This document shows, in pieces, positions 24,255 through 31,768 of a DNA stretch of 36,150 nt; position 1 is the stretch's first letter, and every line of letters begins with the position of its first letter. The DNA is from JBELMB01 sp042088665. GTDB taxonomy: Bacteria; Pseudomonadota; Alphaproteobacteria; Rhodobacterales; Rhodobacteraceae. The notes under the pieces were generated by a model, which was given only the letters and a program-made list of their open reading frames with translations, had not been told where the DNA came from and did no database searches. The stretch covers positions 1-36,150 of the forward strand of contig JBELMB010000040.1 in NCBI GenBank assembly GCA_042088665.1, in the 5' to 3' direction. The position numbers and the translations under genes are program-made.

Positions 24255-25741
24255 GCGTCCGCCCCCAGCCTGTCTGGCAGCGTGAATTCAAAGCGCGCGC
24301 CCTCACCCTCGCGGCTGGTGCAGGTGATCGTGCCGCCCAGCAGTTCGATGTTGCGTTGCACAAGATGCAACCCGATGCCGGTGCCGCTGTTTTCTCCGTA
24401 GCGTTTGAAGAGCGTAAAGACCTCAGGCACGAAAGCCTCCGGTATGCCGCGACCATTGTCCGCGATGCTGACATGGGCCAGACCGCCGGACCGCCGCGCC
24501 ATCACGCAAACAACCAGCGGACGGTCGGGATCGCGGTATTTGAGCGCGTTGGACAGCAGGTTCTGCATCGCGCTGCGCAGCATGGCCCGTTCCGTGACCA
24601 CGGGAGCGGTCATGTCCGCAGCCACGACCAGCCGGCAATCCTTGCGACCGCCAATCAGATCCTGCCACGTGCTCTGGATCAGCTCTGCCACGTCTACAGG
24701 TTCGCACGGGTTGGCGTGTTCGGAGGGAACCGCGATCTTGAGCACTTCCTCGATGCTGTCGAGGCTGTGTTCTGCGATCTGCGTCACCTTTTCCAGATTC
24801 TGCGCGACCTCGCGCAGGTCGCCGTCCTGCAGATCCTCCTGACACAGGGTCATCAGCCCGGCAATGGAGCTGAGCGGCGCCTTGAGGTCATGGCTGATCC
24901 CCCGCGCAAAATGGGTCAGAGAGGCATTCAGGCGCTCCAGCTCGCGCGCGCGCTGGGACAGGACACGCTCCGCCGAGATCCGTTCCGACAGATCGACAAT
25001 GGTGGCCACCACGCCGCGCGCGCCTTCATCCTCGATCATGTCGAGGGCAATCTCTGCCGGGACCGTGCGGCCATCCTTGTGCAGCACGTCGACCACCCGC
25101 CCTGCGCGCATCGTGATCCGGTCCGGTGAGGTAAAATAGCTGCGGCGGAACACGGGATGGGCGCGGCGGTGCCCCTTTGGCACGATCGCCTCCACCTTTT
25201 GGCCGATGAGTTCCGCCTTTTCATACCCCAAAAGCACGGTCACAGCCTTGTTCACATAGTTGATCGTGCCCGCCTCGTCGATGACCAGCATGGTGCAGGA
25301 CGCGGCATCCATGATGCGCCGCACGCGCTCCTTGTTGGCATGTCGGCCACGCATATCCAGCACGGTGGCGATGACCATCGACGAGCCATCGACATCCACC
25401 GGCTCAAGCGAGACATCCAGCGGCAACAGCTTGCCCTGCGCGTTCAGACCCAACACATCCCGGCCCTCGTTCATCTTGCGCTTGGACGCACGCAAAACAA
25501 ACGCCTCGCGCAGGGGCACGTGCATGTCCCGCTGGTTACGGGCCAGCAGGCTTTCCACCTTTGCGCCGATCAGCGCCTCTGGGCCGTGGCCAAAAAGCGC
25601 GCACAAGGGGCGATTTGCCAGCACGATCCGGCCTGCCGCGTCGACCAGCAACATGGCGGCGGGGGCAATATCAAAAGCAACGGCAATTCCGTCAAAGGTT
25701 ATGTCTGCGCGAAGCGTCTCAAGAGCTGTCACAAAATTCAC
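24251..25741 (-). CDS. PAS-PAS sensor histidine kinase, no membrane segment
   Basis: A 496-residue kinase. PAS 1 is at about 22-130 (DIAPAAMLLVDAAGRIVLANRPLCALFG), PAS 2 at about 140-255 (LVIDEAGTINYVNKAVTVLLGYEKAELIGQ). A coiled linker leads to the H-box with His284 in RGISHDLKAPL, then the ATPase: N-box LLSNALKYRDPD near 395, G1 ADNGRGIP near 428, and G2 NSGTGIGLHL near 451. No hydrophobic helix is seen, so it should be cytoplasmic and sense through PAS, perhaps light or redox; no flavin-cysteine motif (NCRFLQ) is present. Start GTG 25741 is taken because the sequence reads well from there; an internal GTG three codons on is possible. Overlaps its response regulator. Confidence 0.92.
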   Translation of the reverse strand: MNFVTALETLRADITFDGIAVAFDIAPAAMLLVDAAGRIVLANRPLCALFGHGPEALIGAKVESLLARNQRDMHVPLREAFVLRASKRKMNEGRDVLGLNAQGKLLPLDVSLEPVDVDGSSMVIATVLDMRGRHANKERVRRIMDAASCTMLVIDEAGTINYVNKAVTVLLGYEKAELIGQKVEAIVPKGHRRAHPVFRRSYFTSPDRITMRAGRVVDVLHKDGRTVPAEIALDMIEDEGARGVVATIVDLSERISAERVLSQRARELERLNASLTHFARGISHDLKAPLSSIAGLMTLCQEDLQDGDLREVAQNLEKVTQIAEHSLDSIEEVLKIAVPSEHANPCEPVDVAELIQSTWQDLIGGRKDCRLVVAADMTAPVVTERAMLRSAMQNLLSNALKYRDPDRPLVVCVMARRSGGLAHVSIADNGRGIPEAFVPEVFTLFKRYGENSGTGIGLHLVQRNIELLGGTITCTSREGEGARFEFTLPDRLGADA

Positions 25742-25911
25742 CCGGTTGGATCAATACGCTGCGGCCCCGTACCCAACCGCCAAAACTGCGCAATTCACTT
25801 TCGCCTTTCGTACGACCTGGACATTAAGATGCCCTTTCCCTGTGCCACGCCGCGCCCGGCGCCACACGACATGACTTGCTTTCAAGTTTAGGCGATGACA
25901 AAAAACAAATC

Positions 25912-26589
25912 ATGAACACCTATGCCTTTGACTTCCATGGAGCCGCTCTTTGCGCGCTGTCCTCCGGTGCCCTTTGGTGGCCGGCACACCAATTGCTGGT
26001 GGTCTCTGATCTGCATCTGGGCAAGGCGGCGCGCCTGTCTGCTGTCGGCGGCGCGCCGCTGCCACCGTATGAGACACGGGCCACGTTGACGCAACTGGAC
26101 GCGGATCTTGCTGCCACCAGCGCGCAGGACGTCATCTGCCTTGGCGACAGCTTTGACGCGCCGGGGGTCGAACGCACCCTGCCCGAAGCGGACTTGCTGT
26201 GGCTGACCCGTCTGCAAGCCGGCCGGCGTTGGGTCTGGATCGAAGGAAACCATGACCCGGGGCCCGTCGCGCTTGGCGGCGAACATCACAGGGAGGTGAG
26301 CCGTGAGCGGCTCAGCTTTCGCCATATCGCGACGGCAACGGGCGAGGCCGAAGTCTCTGGCCACTACCACCCCAAGGCCCGCCTGCAGGCGCGCGGGCGC
26401 AGTTTTGCGCGACCCTGCTTTCTGGTCGACAGCCGCCGGATGATTCTGCCCGCCTATGGCGCCTTCACTGGCGGGCTGTTTTGCGACGCGGCGCCGCTGG
26501 CCAGCATGATGGGACCAGAGGCGCAGGCCATTCTGACCGGACGCAAGCCCGTGGCGATCCCGATGCCACGACGCTTGACAGCCGGATAG
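25912..26589 (+). CDS. pdeM: Ligase-associated DNA damage response endonuclease PdeM
   Basis: A 225-residue calcineurin-like metallophosphoesterase. Metal ligands are in order: Asp33 and His35 (VSDLHLGKAARL), Asp79 and the nearby Asp82 (LGDSFD), Asn113-His114 (GNHDPGP), and His151/His153 (SGHYHPKA). DLHLGK and PYETRATLTQLDA are characteristic of the PdeM group that accompanies the Lhr-like helicase. Its role in repair is inferred in the literature largely from that association. ATG 25912 gives the family start; there is no clear SD. Upstream is the divergent kinase; downstream the thioesterase follows at 21 nt. The separation from the helicase by two foreign genes is unusual. Confidence 0.88.
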   Translation: MNTYAFDFHGAALCALSSGALWWPAHQLLVVSDLHLGKAARLSAVGGAPLPPYETRATLTQLDADLAATSAQDVICLGDSFDAPGVERTLPEADLLWLTRLQAGRRWVWIEGNHDPGPVALGGEHHREVSRERLSFRHIATATGEAEVSGHYHPKARLQARGRSFARPCFLVDSRRMILPAYGAFTGGLFCDAAPLASMMGPEAQAILTGRKPVAIPMPRRLTAG

Positions 26590-26610
26590 CAGCAAGGACA
26601 CCCTGCGCGC

Positions 26611-27030
26611 ATGACTCTTTCTGAACGCATCGCGACAAGTTTTGCCAAGCAAAGCCTGATGGTCACACTCGGGGCGGAGTTGGTCTCCGTCGCGCCGGGG
26701 GACGTCCGGATCGGGCTGCCCATCGCGCCACATCTGAGCCAGCAAAAGGGCTTTGTGCATGGCGCCGTGGCCTTTGCCATCGGGGACAGCGCCGCGGGCT
26801 ATGCCGCCGTGACCGTTCTGGACCCACCCTGCGATGTCTTGACGTCAGAGATGAGCATCCACTACCTCGCCCCGGCCACCGGAGAGCGACTCATCGCGCG
26901 GGGCAGCGTGATCAAACCGGGGCGTCGGCTTGTCGTGACACAGGCGGACATCTTCGTGGTGCGGTCCGGCGAGGAACATCACGTGGCGCGCATGAGCGGC
27001 ACGATGATTCCCGTACCGATCAGCACCTGA
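26611..27030 (+). CDS. PaaI-type hotdog-fold thioesterase
   Basis: A 139-residue acyl-CoA thioesterase of the PaaI/4HBT family. The core GFVHGAVAFAIGDSAAGYAAVTVLDPP carries the hotdog helix, with HGA in place of the common HGG and the acidic Asp (IGD) expected as catalytic residue. EMSIHYLAPATGERLIARGSVIKPGRRLVVTQADIF is the typical second half. It follows pdeM by 21 nt and is probably co-transcribed. The substrate is unknown; no phenylacetate genes are near, so paaI is not assigned. Converges on the Fe-S gene. Confidence 0.9.
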   Translation: MTLSERIATSFAKQSLMVTLGAELVSVAPGDVRIGLPIAPHLSQQKGFVHGAVAFAIGDSAAGYAAVTVLDPPCDVLTSEMSIHYLAPATGERLIARGSVIKPGRRLVVTQADIFVVRSGEEHHVARMSGTMIPVPIST

Positions 27031-27078
27031 CCCGCCATGGCGGCTGGCGCCGCGCGCTGACCACCATGCCGCGTGGTG

Positions 27079-27702
27079 TTAACCGGTGAAGCCGATCGCC
27101 TTGTGCGATCCGTCGCAATAAGGCTTGTTCTTCGACGCGCCACAGCGACAGAGGAAGGCCCGGTCACAGACCGCGATCCGGTGCCCCGTGCCCGAAGTGA
27201 TCTCCAGCGGGCCGTCCAGCTTCAACGGCCCGCCCGGCACGGCCACGACGCTGAGCGCCGCCGGGTCCTGCGCATCGGCGGGCTTTTCCTGAGGTTTCGG
27301 CTCGCCCGTGGCGGTGAACCCTGAATCCACATGGGCATAGTCGCAGAACGGCTTGTTCTTCGACTTGCCGCAGCGGCACAGGGTGGCGCGTTGCATCGGC
27401 GTCTCAGAGATGTGCAAATCGCCCTGCACCGCAAGCGGCCCGTTTTCAAGCACTGTCACGCGGTTGATCGGGGTCGGTGCCTCTTCGAGCCCGCCATCGG
27501 AGCGCGTGAAACTCAGCGCACCAGAGGGACATGTGCGGATCGTCGCCGCGATCTCTTCTGCCGGGGCGGCATCCGGATCGACCCAGGGACGGCGCGTCGG
27601 GTCAAAGACCTGCGGAAGCTTCAGGAAGCAGTTGCGCGCATGAATGCACCGCTTCATGTCGAACCCGATTGCAATGTCTTTTCCGGAATACGTCTTGGCC
27701 AT
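27079..27702 (-). CDS. Triple Fe-S protein: 4Fe-4S-type plus two CDGSH domains
   Basis: A 207-residue protein. The N-terminal domain (about 8-66) is a divergent single-cluster ferredoxin-like module with Cys19 and Cys25 (MKRCIHARNCFLKLP) and Cys58 (RTCPSGALSF). Two CDGSH/MitoNEET-type zinc-finger-like domains follow, each a 2Fe-2S site with three Cys and one His: C109, C111, C120, H124 (LCRCGKSKNKPFCDYAH) and C185, C187, C196, H200 (LCRCGASKNKPYCDGSH). CDGSH clusters are redox-active and pH-labile, with roles in electron or cluster transfer. ATG 27702 has a GAGG-rich SD upstream; a longer frame into the tRNA side lacks similarity. The physiological partner is unknown. Confidence 0.92.
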   Translation of the reverse strand: MAKTYSGKDIAIGFDMKRCIHARNCFLKLPQVFDPTRRPWVDPDAAPAEEIAATIRTCPSGALSFTRSDGGLEEAPTPINRVTVLENGPLAVQGDLHISETPMQRATLCRCGKSKNKPFCDYAHVDSGFTATGEPKPQEKPADAQDPAALSVVAVPGGPLKLDGPLEITSGTGHRIAVCDRAFLCRCGASKNKPYCDGSHKAIGFTG

Positions 27703-27827
27703 GATCACCCCTCGCTGTGCTGCGACACAGTATAGCCCATGGGCGGGATCATGCGAACACCAGAGACAACAAACAGGCACGACGCCCGCAACGCGACCGC
27801 CCATCAAAACCGTTGATGTGGGGGGAA

Positions 27828-27903
<76 letters not shown>

Positions 27904-28106
27904 AATCCCGGGGGCGTCATCGACGCCGTGACCGGGTGATTACGCAATGCCCGCTCTGGGATCAAGCGGAAAATGCAGGCTGCCACGCGGGATTGTGGCG
28001 GCTTTTTCAAATCACTGACATCGCGGCGATTTTGCCCGTTGGTTGGCACGCTGGTTGGCCTTGGGGGTCTGCCCCACCGGAGCCGTCCAGCCAGCCCACC
28101 TGTCAG

Positions 28107-28137
28107 CTTGCCGGGCGCGTGTATCGCGCCGGGCAAG
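28107..28137 (-). terminator. Hairpin after the FYDLN-protein gene
   Basis: On the plus strand CTTGCC-G-GGCGCG (28107-28119), loop TGTAT, then CGCGCC-G-GGCAAG (28125-28137): twelve pairs interrupted by one G-G mismatch. It begins 7 nt past the stop of the minus-strand gene. A strong stem without a T-run; likely the transcript 3' end. The rest of 27904-28106 holds only the tRNA upstream region. Confidence 0.5.
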
Positions 28138-28143
28138 GCGTCG

Positions 28144-28467
28144 TCAGCTTTCTTCGTCTTCGCTGGCGACATCCGTGATATCATCGAGGGAGACGTTGTC
28201 GTCATCCTCGTCCTCAAGCACATCGTCGTCATCGAGATCCACATCGACGGCGTCGTCTTCGAGCAGATCGACCTCTTCGGAGTCTTCTTTCTTGGCCTTG
28301 ACGGAGGCCTGATCCTCGGCGTCGGCAGCCATGAGACTGCGCTTGCCGGTTTCGAGGTTGACCACGTCACCCGTATAGGGGCTGACGATCGGATTGCGGT
28401 TGAGGTCATAAAAGCGCTTGCCGGTGGTCGGGCAAACGCGCTTCGTGCCCCATTCTTCCTTCGGCAT
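28144..28467 (-). CDS. TIGR02300 (FYDLN acid domain) family protein
   Basis: A 107-residue protein of an alphaproteobacterial family without known function. The conserved head is KEEWGTKRVCPTTGKRFYDLNRNPIVSPYTGD, with the FYDLN motif near residues 19-23. The second half is almost wholly acidic (long runs of D and E from about residue 60), hence the family's 'acid domain' name. Cysteine 12 is the only one seen, so no zinc finger is complete. ATG 28467 is preceded by AAGGGG; a much longer upstream reading is antisense to the metallopeptidase gene and rejected. The head could bind nucleic acid and the tail stay disordered, which is speculation. Confidence 0.92.
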   Translation of the reverse strand: MPKEEWGTKRVCPTTGKRFYDLNRNPIVSPYTGDVVNLETGKRSLMAADAEDQASVKAKKEDSEEVDLLEDDAVDVDLDDDDVLEDEDDDNVSLDDITDVASEDEES

Positions 28468-28564
28468 GGGTGATCCCCTTCGATCTTTTGCTGCTGCGGT
28501 CGACAATCTGTGCCCCCTGCCATAAGACGCCATGGCTGTCAAAGGCTTTGGGGGAGGCGTGGAT

Positions 28565-29254
28565 ATGGGGCAGATCGAGCTGGCTGGCAACCCTTCGATT
28601 TTGATCACCCTGCGCAGGTCCGCCCGGGCGCGCCGTTTGAGCCTGCGGATTTCGCAATTGGACGGGCGCGTGACGCTGACCTTGCCGCAGAATGTACCCG
28701 AACAGGAGGGCCGCGCCTTTCTACTCCAGAAGGAGCGCTGGCTGCGCCAGCATCTGGCCCAACAGGTGACATCGGTGCAGATCGGGCTGGGGGCCATTCT
28801 TCCGGTTGAGGGTGTGATGCACGAGATCCGTCCCGGTACGGGGCGCAGCGTTCGGGCCGAGGCGGGCGTGCTTTACGTCCCCGGCGCAGAAGACCGCGTG
28901 CCCGCGCGCCTGTCAGGCTGGCTGAAGACGCTGGCCCGAGAGCGGCTCGCCACCGCGTCAGACCACTATGCGATCAAGCTGGGCCGCCCCTACAACCGCC
29001 TGACGATCCGCGACACGCGCTCGCGTTGGGGGTCCTGCACGGCGGATGGCGGGCTGATGTACTCGTGGCGGCTGATCCTCGGGCATCCAGAGGTGCTGGA
29101 TTACGTCGCAGCGCATGAGGTGGCTCACCTGCGCCATATGAACCATTCAAGCGCCTTCTGGGCCTGTGTCACAGCGCTTTATGGCGATTGGAAAACCCCG
29201 CGGAAATGGCTGAAGGATCACGGCGCAGGCCTGCACCGCTACCGGTTCGATTGA
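28565..29254 (+). CDS. YgjP-like (M48/DUF45) metallopeptidase
   Basis: A 229-residue zinc-dependent hydrolase of the YgjP/WLM-related group. The zinc site is HEVAH at 184-188 with a further His in RHMNHSSAFW (194). RDTRSRWGSCTADGGLMYSWRLIL is the conserved strand before it and nearly diagnostic for this family. The N-terminus binds or shields the site (RRSARARRLSLRIS). I prefer ATG 28565, with GGGGAGG at 28551-28557 seven bases upstream, to the in-frame ATG 28532 which has no SD. E. coli YgjP has been described as a UTP pyrophosphatase, but peptidase or other hydrolase activity is equally possible. Divergent from the FYDLN gene. Confidence 0.9.
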   Translation: MGQIELAGNPSILITLRRSARARRLSLRISQLDGRVTLTLPQNVPEQEGRAFLLQKERWLRQHLAQQVTSVQIGLGAILPVEGVMHEIRPGTGRSVRAEAGVLYVPGAEDRVPARLSGWLKTLARERLATASDHYAIKLGRPYNRLTIRDTRSRWGSCTADGGLMYSWRLILGHPEVLDYVAAHEVAHLRHMNHSSAFWACVTALYGDWKTPRKWLKDHGAGLHRYRFD

Positions 29255-29277
29255 AGGCCCTGCCCAGCAGATGGAAC

Positions 29278-29307
29278 GGGCGACGGCACGGGCCGTCGTG
29301 GTCGCCC
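29278..29307. terminator. Alternative hairpins between convergent metallopeptidase and pheS
   Basis: CGACGGC (29281-29287) pairs with GCCGTCG (29292-29298) over a 4-nt loop; GGGCGAC (29278-29284) could instead pair with GTCGCCC (29301-29307). It lies 27 nt after the metallopeptidase stop. No T-run. The remaining bases to 29425 show nothing else. Confidence 0.4.
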
Positions 29308-29425
29308 AGACCTATGCCTATGCTGCGTGCAAGACAGCGGACCGCTTGAAAACCGTGATGCTCCTCGACGAGCAGGGCCATTCCCCCAGAGGATCACGAC
29401 CCATCTGCCCCCACAATTTGCCTGT

Positions 29426-30499
29426 CTAGCGCGACAAGCCACCCTGCAAGGTTGGCACGTCAAGGCTGGCAAAGCCGTAGTGACGCAGCCACCGCAGGTC
29501 GCTGTCAAAGAAGGCGCGCAGATCCGGGATGCCGTATTTCAGCATCGCGATGCGGTCGATGCCCATGCCAAAGGCGAACCCCTGCCATTCGTTCGGATCG
29601 ATTCCGCCGTTCTGCAGAACTTTCGGATGCACCATGCCAGAGCCAAGGATTTCCAGCCAGTCGTCCCCTTCGCCCACCTTCAGCACGCCGCCTTCCCAGG
29701 AACACTGGATGTCGACCTCTGCCGAGGGCTCTGTGAAGGGGAAATGCGAGGCGCGAAAGCGCAGTTCCACATCGTCGACTTCGAAATAGGCCTTCACGAA
29801 TTCTTCGAGCACCCATTTCAGATTCGCCATGGAGATATCGCGGTCAATCGCCAGCCCCTCGACCTGATGGAACATGGGCGTGTGGGTCTGGTCGTAATCG
29901 GCCCGGTAGACGCGGCCCGGCGCAATGATGCGGCAAGGCGCGCCATGGGCTTCCATGTGCCGGATCTGCACCGGCGAGGTATGGGTGCGCAGCACATGCG
30001 GCGGGCGATTGTCGCCCTCGGCACGATGCATGTAGAACGTGTCCATCTCGGCGCGCGCAGGGTGATGGCTTGGAATGTTGAGCGCGTCGAAATTGTACCA
30101 GTCGCTGTCGATCTGCGGACCTTCGGCCACGGCAAAGCCCATATCGGCAAAGATTGCGGTGACCTCTTCGGTCACCTGGCTGATCGGATGGATGGTGCCG
30201 CGGCGCAGAGGCCGCGTCGGCAGCGTGACGTCCAGCCATTCTGCCCGCAGGCGTTCTTCGAGTGCGGAATCGGCCAGCGCGGCCTTCTTCGCCGCCAATG
30301 CGCTGTTGATCTCGTCCTTGAGGGCATTGAGCGCGGGACCGGCCACTTGCCGTTCTTCGGGCGTCATCTTGCCCAGCTCACGCATCTTGAGGCTGATCTC
30401 GCCTTTCTTGCCGACGGCCTGCACGCGCAGGTCCTCGAGCGCGGCCTCGTCAGAGGCCCCGGCGATCAATTCCAGGTATTTGCCGCGAAGATCGTCCAT
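29426..30499 (-). CDS. pheS: Phenylalanine--tRNA ligase subunit alpha
   Basis: A 357-residue class II aminoacyl-tRNA synthetase alpha subunit, normal length. The N-terminal coiled-coil arm (residues 1-85) binds tRNA. Motif 2 is APGRVYRADYDQTHTPMFHQVEG, and motif 3 is GFAFGMGIDRIAML. HPISQVTEEVTAIFADMGFA and HTSPVQIRHM are also family-typical. ATG 30499 has AAGGAGG five bases upstream. It works as (alpha-beta)2 with PheT, but pheT is not adjacent here; the next gene downstream is convergent. It follows rplT on the same strand, but an intrinsic terminator separates them, so pheS has its own promoter or depends on readthrough. Confidence 0.97.
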   Translation of the reverse strand: MDDLRGKYLELIAGASDEAALEDLRVQAVGKKGEISLKMRELGKMTPEERQVAGPALNALKDEINSALAAKKAALADSALEERLRAEWLDVTLPTRPLRRGTIHPISQVTEEVTAIFADMGFAVAEGPQIDSDWYNFDALNIPSHHPARAEMDTFYMHRAEGDNRPPHVLRTHTSPVQIRHMEAHGAPCRIIAPGRVYRADYDQTHTPMFHQVEGLAIDRDISMANLKWVLEEFVKAYFEVDDVELRFRASHFPFTEPSAEVDIQCSWEGGVLKVGEGDDWLEILGSGMVHPKVLQNGGIDPNEWQGFAFGMGIDRIAMLKYGIPDLRAFFDSDLRWLRHYGFASLDVPTLQGGLSR

Positions 30500-30614
30500 T
30501 GCACCCTCCTTGCCATCGCGCCGTTTCCCTAGCGGGGTGACGCGCGGGCGGCAAGGGGAGATGGCCCTGTGACGACGGCTGCGGCACCAATAGACCGCCG
30601 ACACGGCCCCCCAC

Positions 30615-30645
30615 GAAAAAGGCCCGCATCAAGAGCGGGCCTTTC
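30615..30645 (-). terminator. Rho-independent terminator of rpmI-rplT
   Basis: On the minus strand a 10-bp stem AAAGGCCCGC / GCGGGCCTTT (30635-30644 and 30618-30627), loop TCTTGAT, then a T-run ending near 30616. It begins 35 nt past the rplT stop and is in the right orientation for that operon. Confidence 0.9.
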
Positions 30646-30679
30646 AAACAGTATCGCGTCAGAGCGGCTGGGCCAACGT

Positions 30680-31048
30680 TTACGCGGCTTCCAGTGCGCC
30701 CTTGACCTGATCCACGATGGCGGCGAATGCCTCCGGCTCGTGCACGGCCAGATCGGCCAGAACCTTGCGGTCCACTTCGATCCCGGCCTTCGACAGGCCA
30801 TTGATGAAGCGCGAATAGGTCAGTGCCTCGTCATGCGCACGCACGGCGGCGTTGATGCGCTGGATCCACAGGGCGCGGAAGGTACGCTTGCGCGCCTTGC
30901 GGTCGCGTGTGGCGTATTGGTTGGCCTTGTCGACCGCCTGTGCCGCCACCTTGAAGGTGTTCTTGCGGCGGCCATAGTAACCTTTGGCCTGGCTGATGAC
31001 TTTCTTGTGGCGCGCGTGGGTGACGGTTCCGCCTTTTACTCGGGACAT
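30680..31048 (-). CDS. rplT: 50S ribosomal protein L20
   Basis: A 122-residue 23S rRNA-binding protein needed early in assembly of the large subunit. The basic N-terminal extension SRVKGGTVTHARHKKVISQAKGYYGRRKNTFKVA threads into rRNA; the globular C-terminal half runs from RTFRALWIQRINAAVRAHDEALTYSRFI. In enteric bacteria and Bacillus, L20 represses its own operon by binding the leader mRNA. ATG 31048 has AGGAGG 8 nt upstream. Fifteen nt separate it from rpmI; together they form an operon ending in a canonical terminator. infC, often first in this operon, is not here. Confidence 0.98.
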   Translation of the reverse strand: MSRVKGGTVTHARHKKVISQAKGYYGRRKNTFKVAAQAVDKANQYATRDRKARKRTFRALWIQRINAAVRAHDEALTYSRFINGLSKAGIEVDRKVLADLAVHEPEAFAAIVDQVKGALEAA

Positions 31049-31063
31049 CCTAAATCCTCCTGA

Positions 31064-31264
31064 TCAGCGGTCGTACGGCATCATCGACTTGATGATGCGG
31101 GCATCGGCGTCGCACATCGTCGTCGTGCCGCGCGCGTTGCGAATGAATTTCTTGTGGCGCTTGATCATGCCGTGGCGTTTGCCAGCCTGGGCCGTGATCA
31201 CCTTGCCGGTGGCCGAGATCTTGAAGCGCTTTTTGGCGCTCGATTTCGTCTTCATCTTGGGCAT
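31064..31264 (-). CDS. rpmI: 50S ribosomal protein L35
   Basis: A 66-residue basic ribosomal protein: PKMKTKSSAKKRFKISATGK at the start and RHGMIKRHKKFIRNARGT in the middle are near-universal L35 segments. ATG 31264 is chosen because the family starts with MPKMKT; a much longer upstream reading is only the leader read through. GGAG lies 8 nt before the start. It is preceded by a leader of about 190 nt from the probable promoter, unusually long and rich in pairings, and is followed by rplT. Confidence 0.98.
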   Translation of the reverse strand: MPKMKTKSSAKKRFKISATGKVITAQAGKRHGMIKRHKKFIRNARGTTTMCDADARIIKSMMPYDR

Positions 31265-31457
31265 TTCGGGTCTCCGTTCTTCCTGGATGCGCTTTCGCGT
31301 TGCTGCTGAAGCGCGCTGCGCGACTCGGCATGCCTCTGTGGCCGGCCGCGCGGTTCGAGCGCTGCGCTTACAACAGGCCGGTGGCTGTGGCAAGAGGGGG
31401 ATGCGGGCCGAAAGCGCATGGGCCCTCGCTTGTGGCCGGTTTCGGTTCCCGCCCACA
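31265..31457 (-). ncRNA. Structured 5' leader of rpmI-rplT, candidate L20 autoregulatory element
   Basis: Between the probable start site (about 31457) and the rpmI ATG lie some 190 untranslated nt. On the minus strand, GGGCC (31425-31421) pairs with GGCCC (31409-31405), closing an 11-nt loop that contains ATGCGCTTTC. That loop, with one more base, is perfectly complementary to the CGAAAGCGCAT at 31297-31287, which ends 22 nt before the ATG, close to the SD. A loop pairing with a distant downstream strand makes a pseudoknot, the type of structure L20 recognises in E. coli. Complementarity is seen; the role is inferred. Confidence 0.5.
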
Positions 31458-31463
31458 GATCAG

Positions 31464-31469
31464 AGTATA
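31464..31469 (-). promoter_or_regulatory. -10 element of the rpmI-rplT promoter
   Basis: TATACT on the minus strand, preceded by TGG (extended -10 form TGN). No good TTGACA-like -35 lies 16-18 nt upstream, which is usual for extended -10 promoters. It is just downstream of the small membrane-protein gene stop. Confidence 0.5.
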
Positions 31470-31498
31470 CCAGTCCGCCACTTTGGCGAGGGCGCCGA

Positions 31499-31723
31499 TC
31501 AGCCCAGAATGCGTCCTACAAGAGAGTAAAACACATCCGGAACGTCAGAGGGCACATAGCCGCCCTCCTTTTGAGAGGCCGCAAAGCCCGCAAGGCAAAG
31601 CCCTCCGACGAGCACGAGACCACCGATTCGCGGTGGCCTGCGGTCCGCCCAGGCCGAGAGGATGGCCGGCAAGGATATCACTGCCAGTCCCAGCCCGGTG
31701 ATCAGCATCACGTCTGGCTCCAT
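31499..31723 (-). CDS. Small two-helix membrane protein, unknown function
   Basis: A 74-residue protein that I do not recognise by name. Two hydrophobic segments are clear: about residues 5-26 (VMLITGLGLAVISLPAILSAWA) and about 33-50 (IGGLVLVGGLCLAGFA), joined by a short basic turn (DRRPPR); the tail ends SDVPDVFYSLVGRILG. The SD GGAGG lies about 6 nt before ATG 31723, and codon use fits neighbouring genes, which supports a real gene. It follows pyk by 45 nt on the same strand and is probably co-transcribed with it. Confidence 0.8.
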   Translation of the reverse strand: MEPDVMLITGLGLAVISLPAILSAWADRRPPRIGGLVLVGGLCLAGFAASQKEGGYVPSDVPDVFYSLVGRILG

Positions 31724-31768
31724 TCCGTCCTCCCCAAAGGGCGGAACCCATGTCCGCCCTGACAGAGG

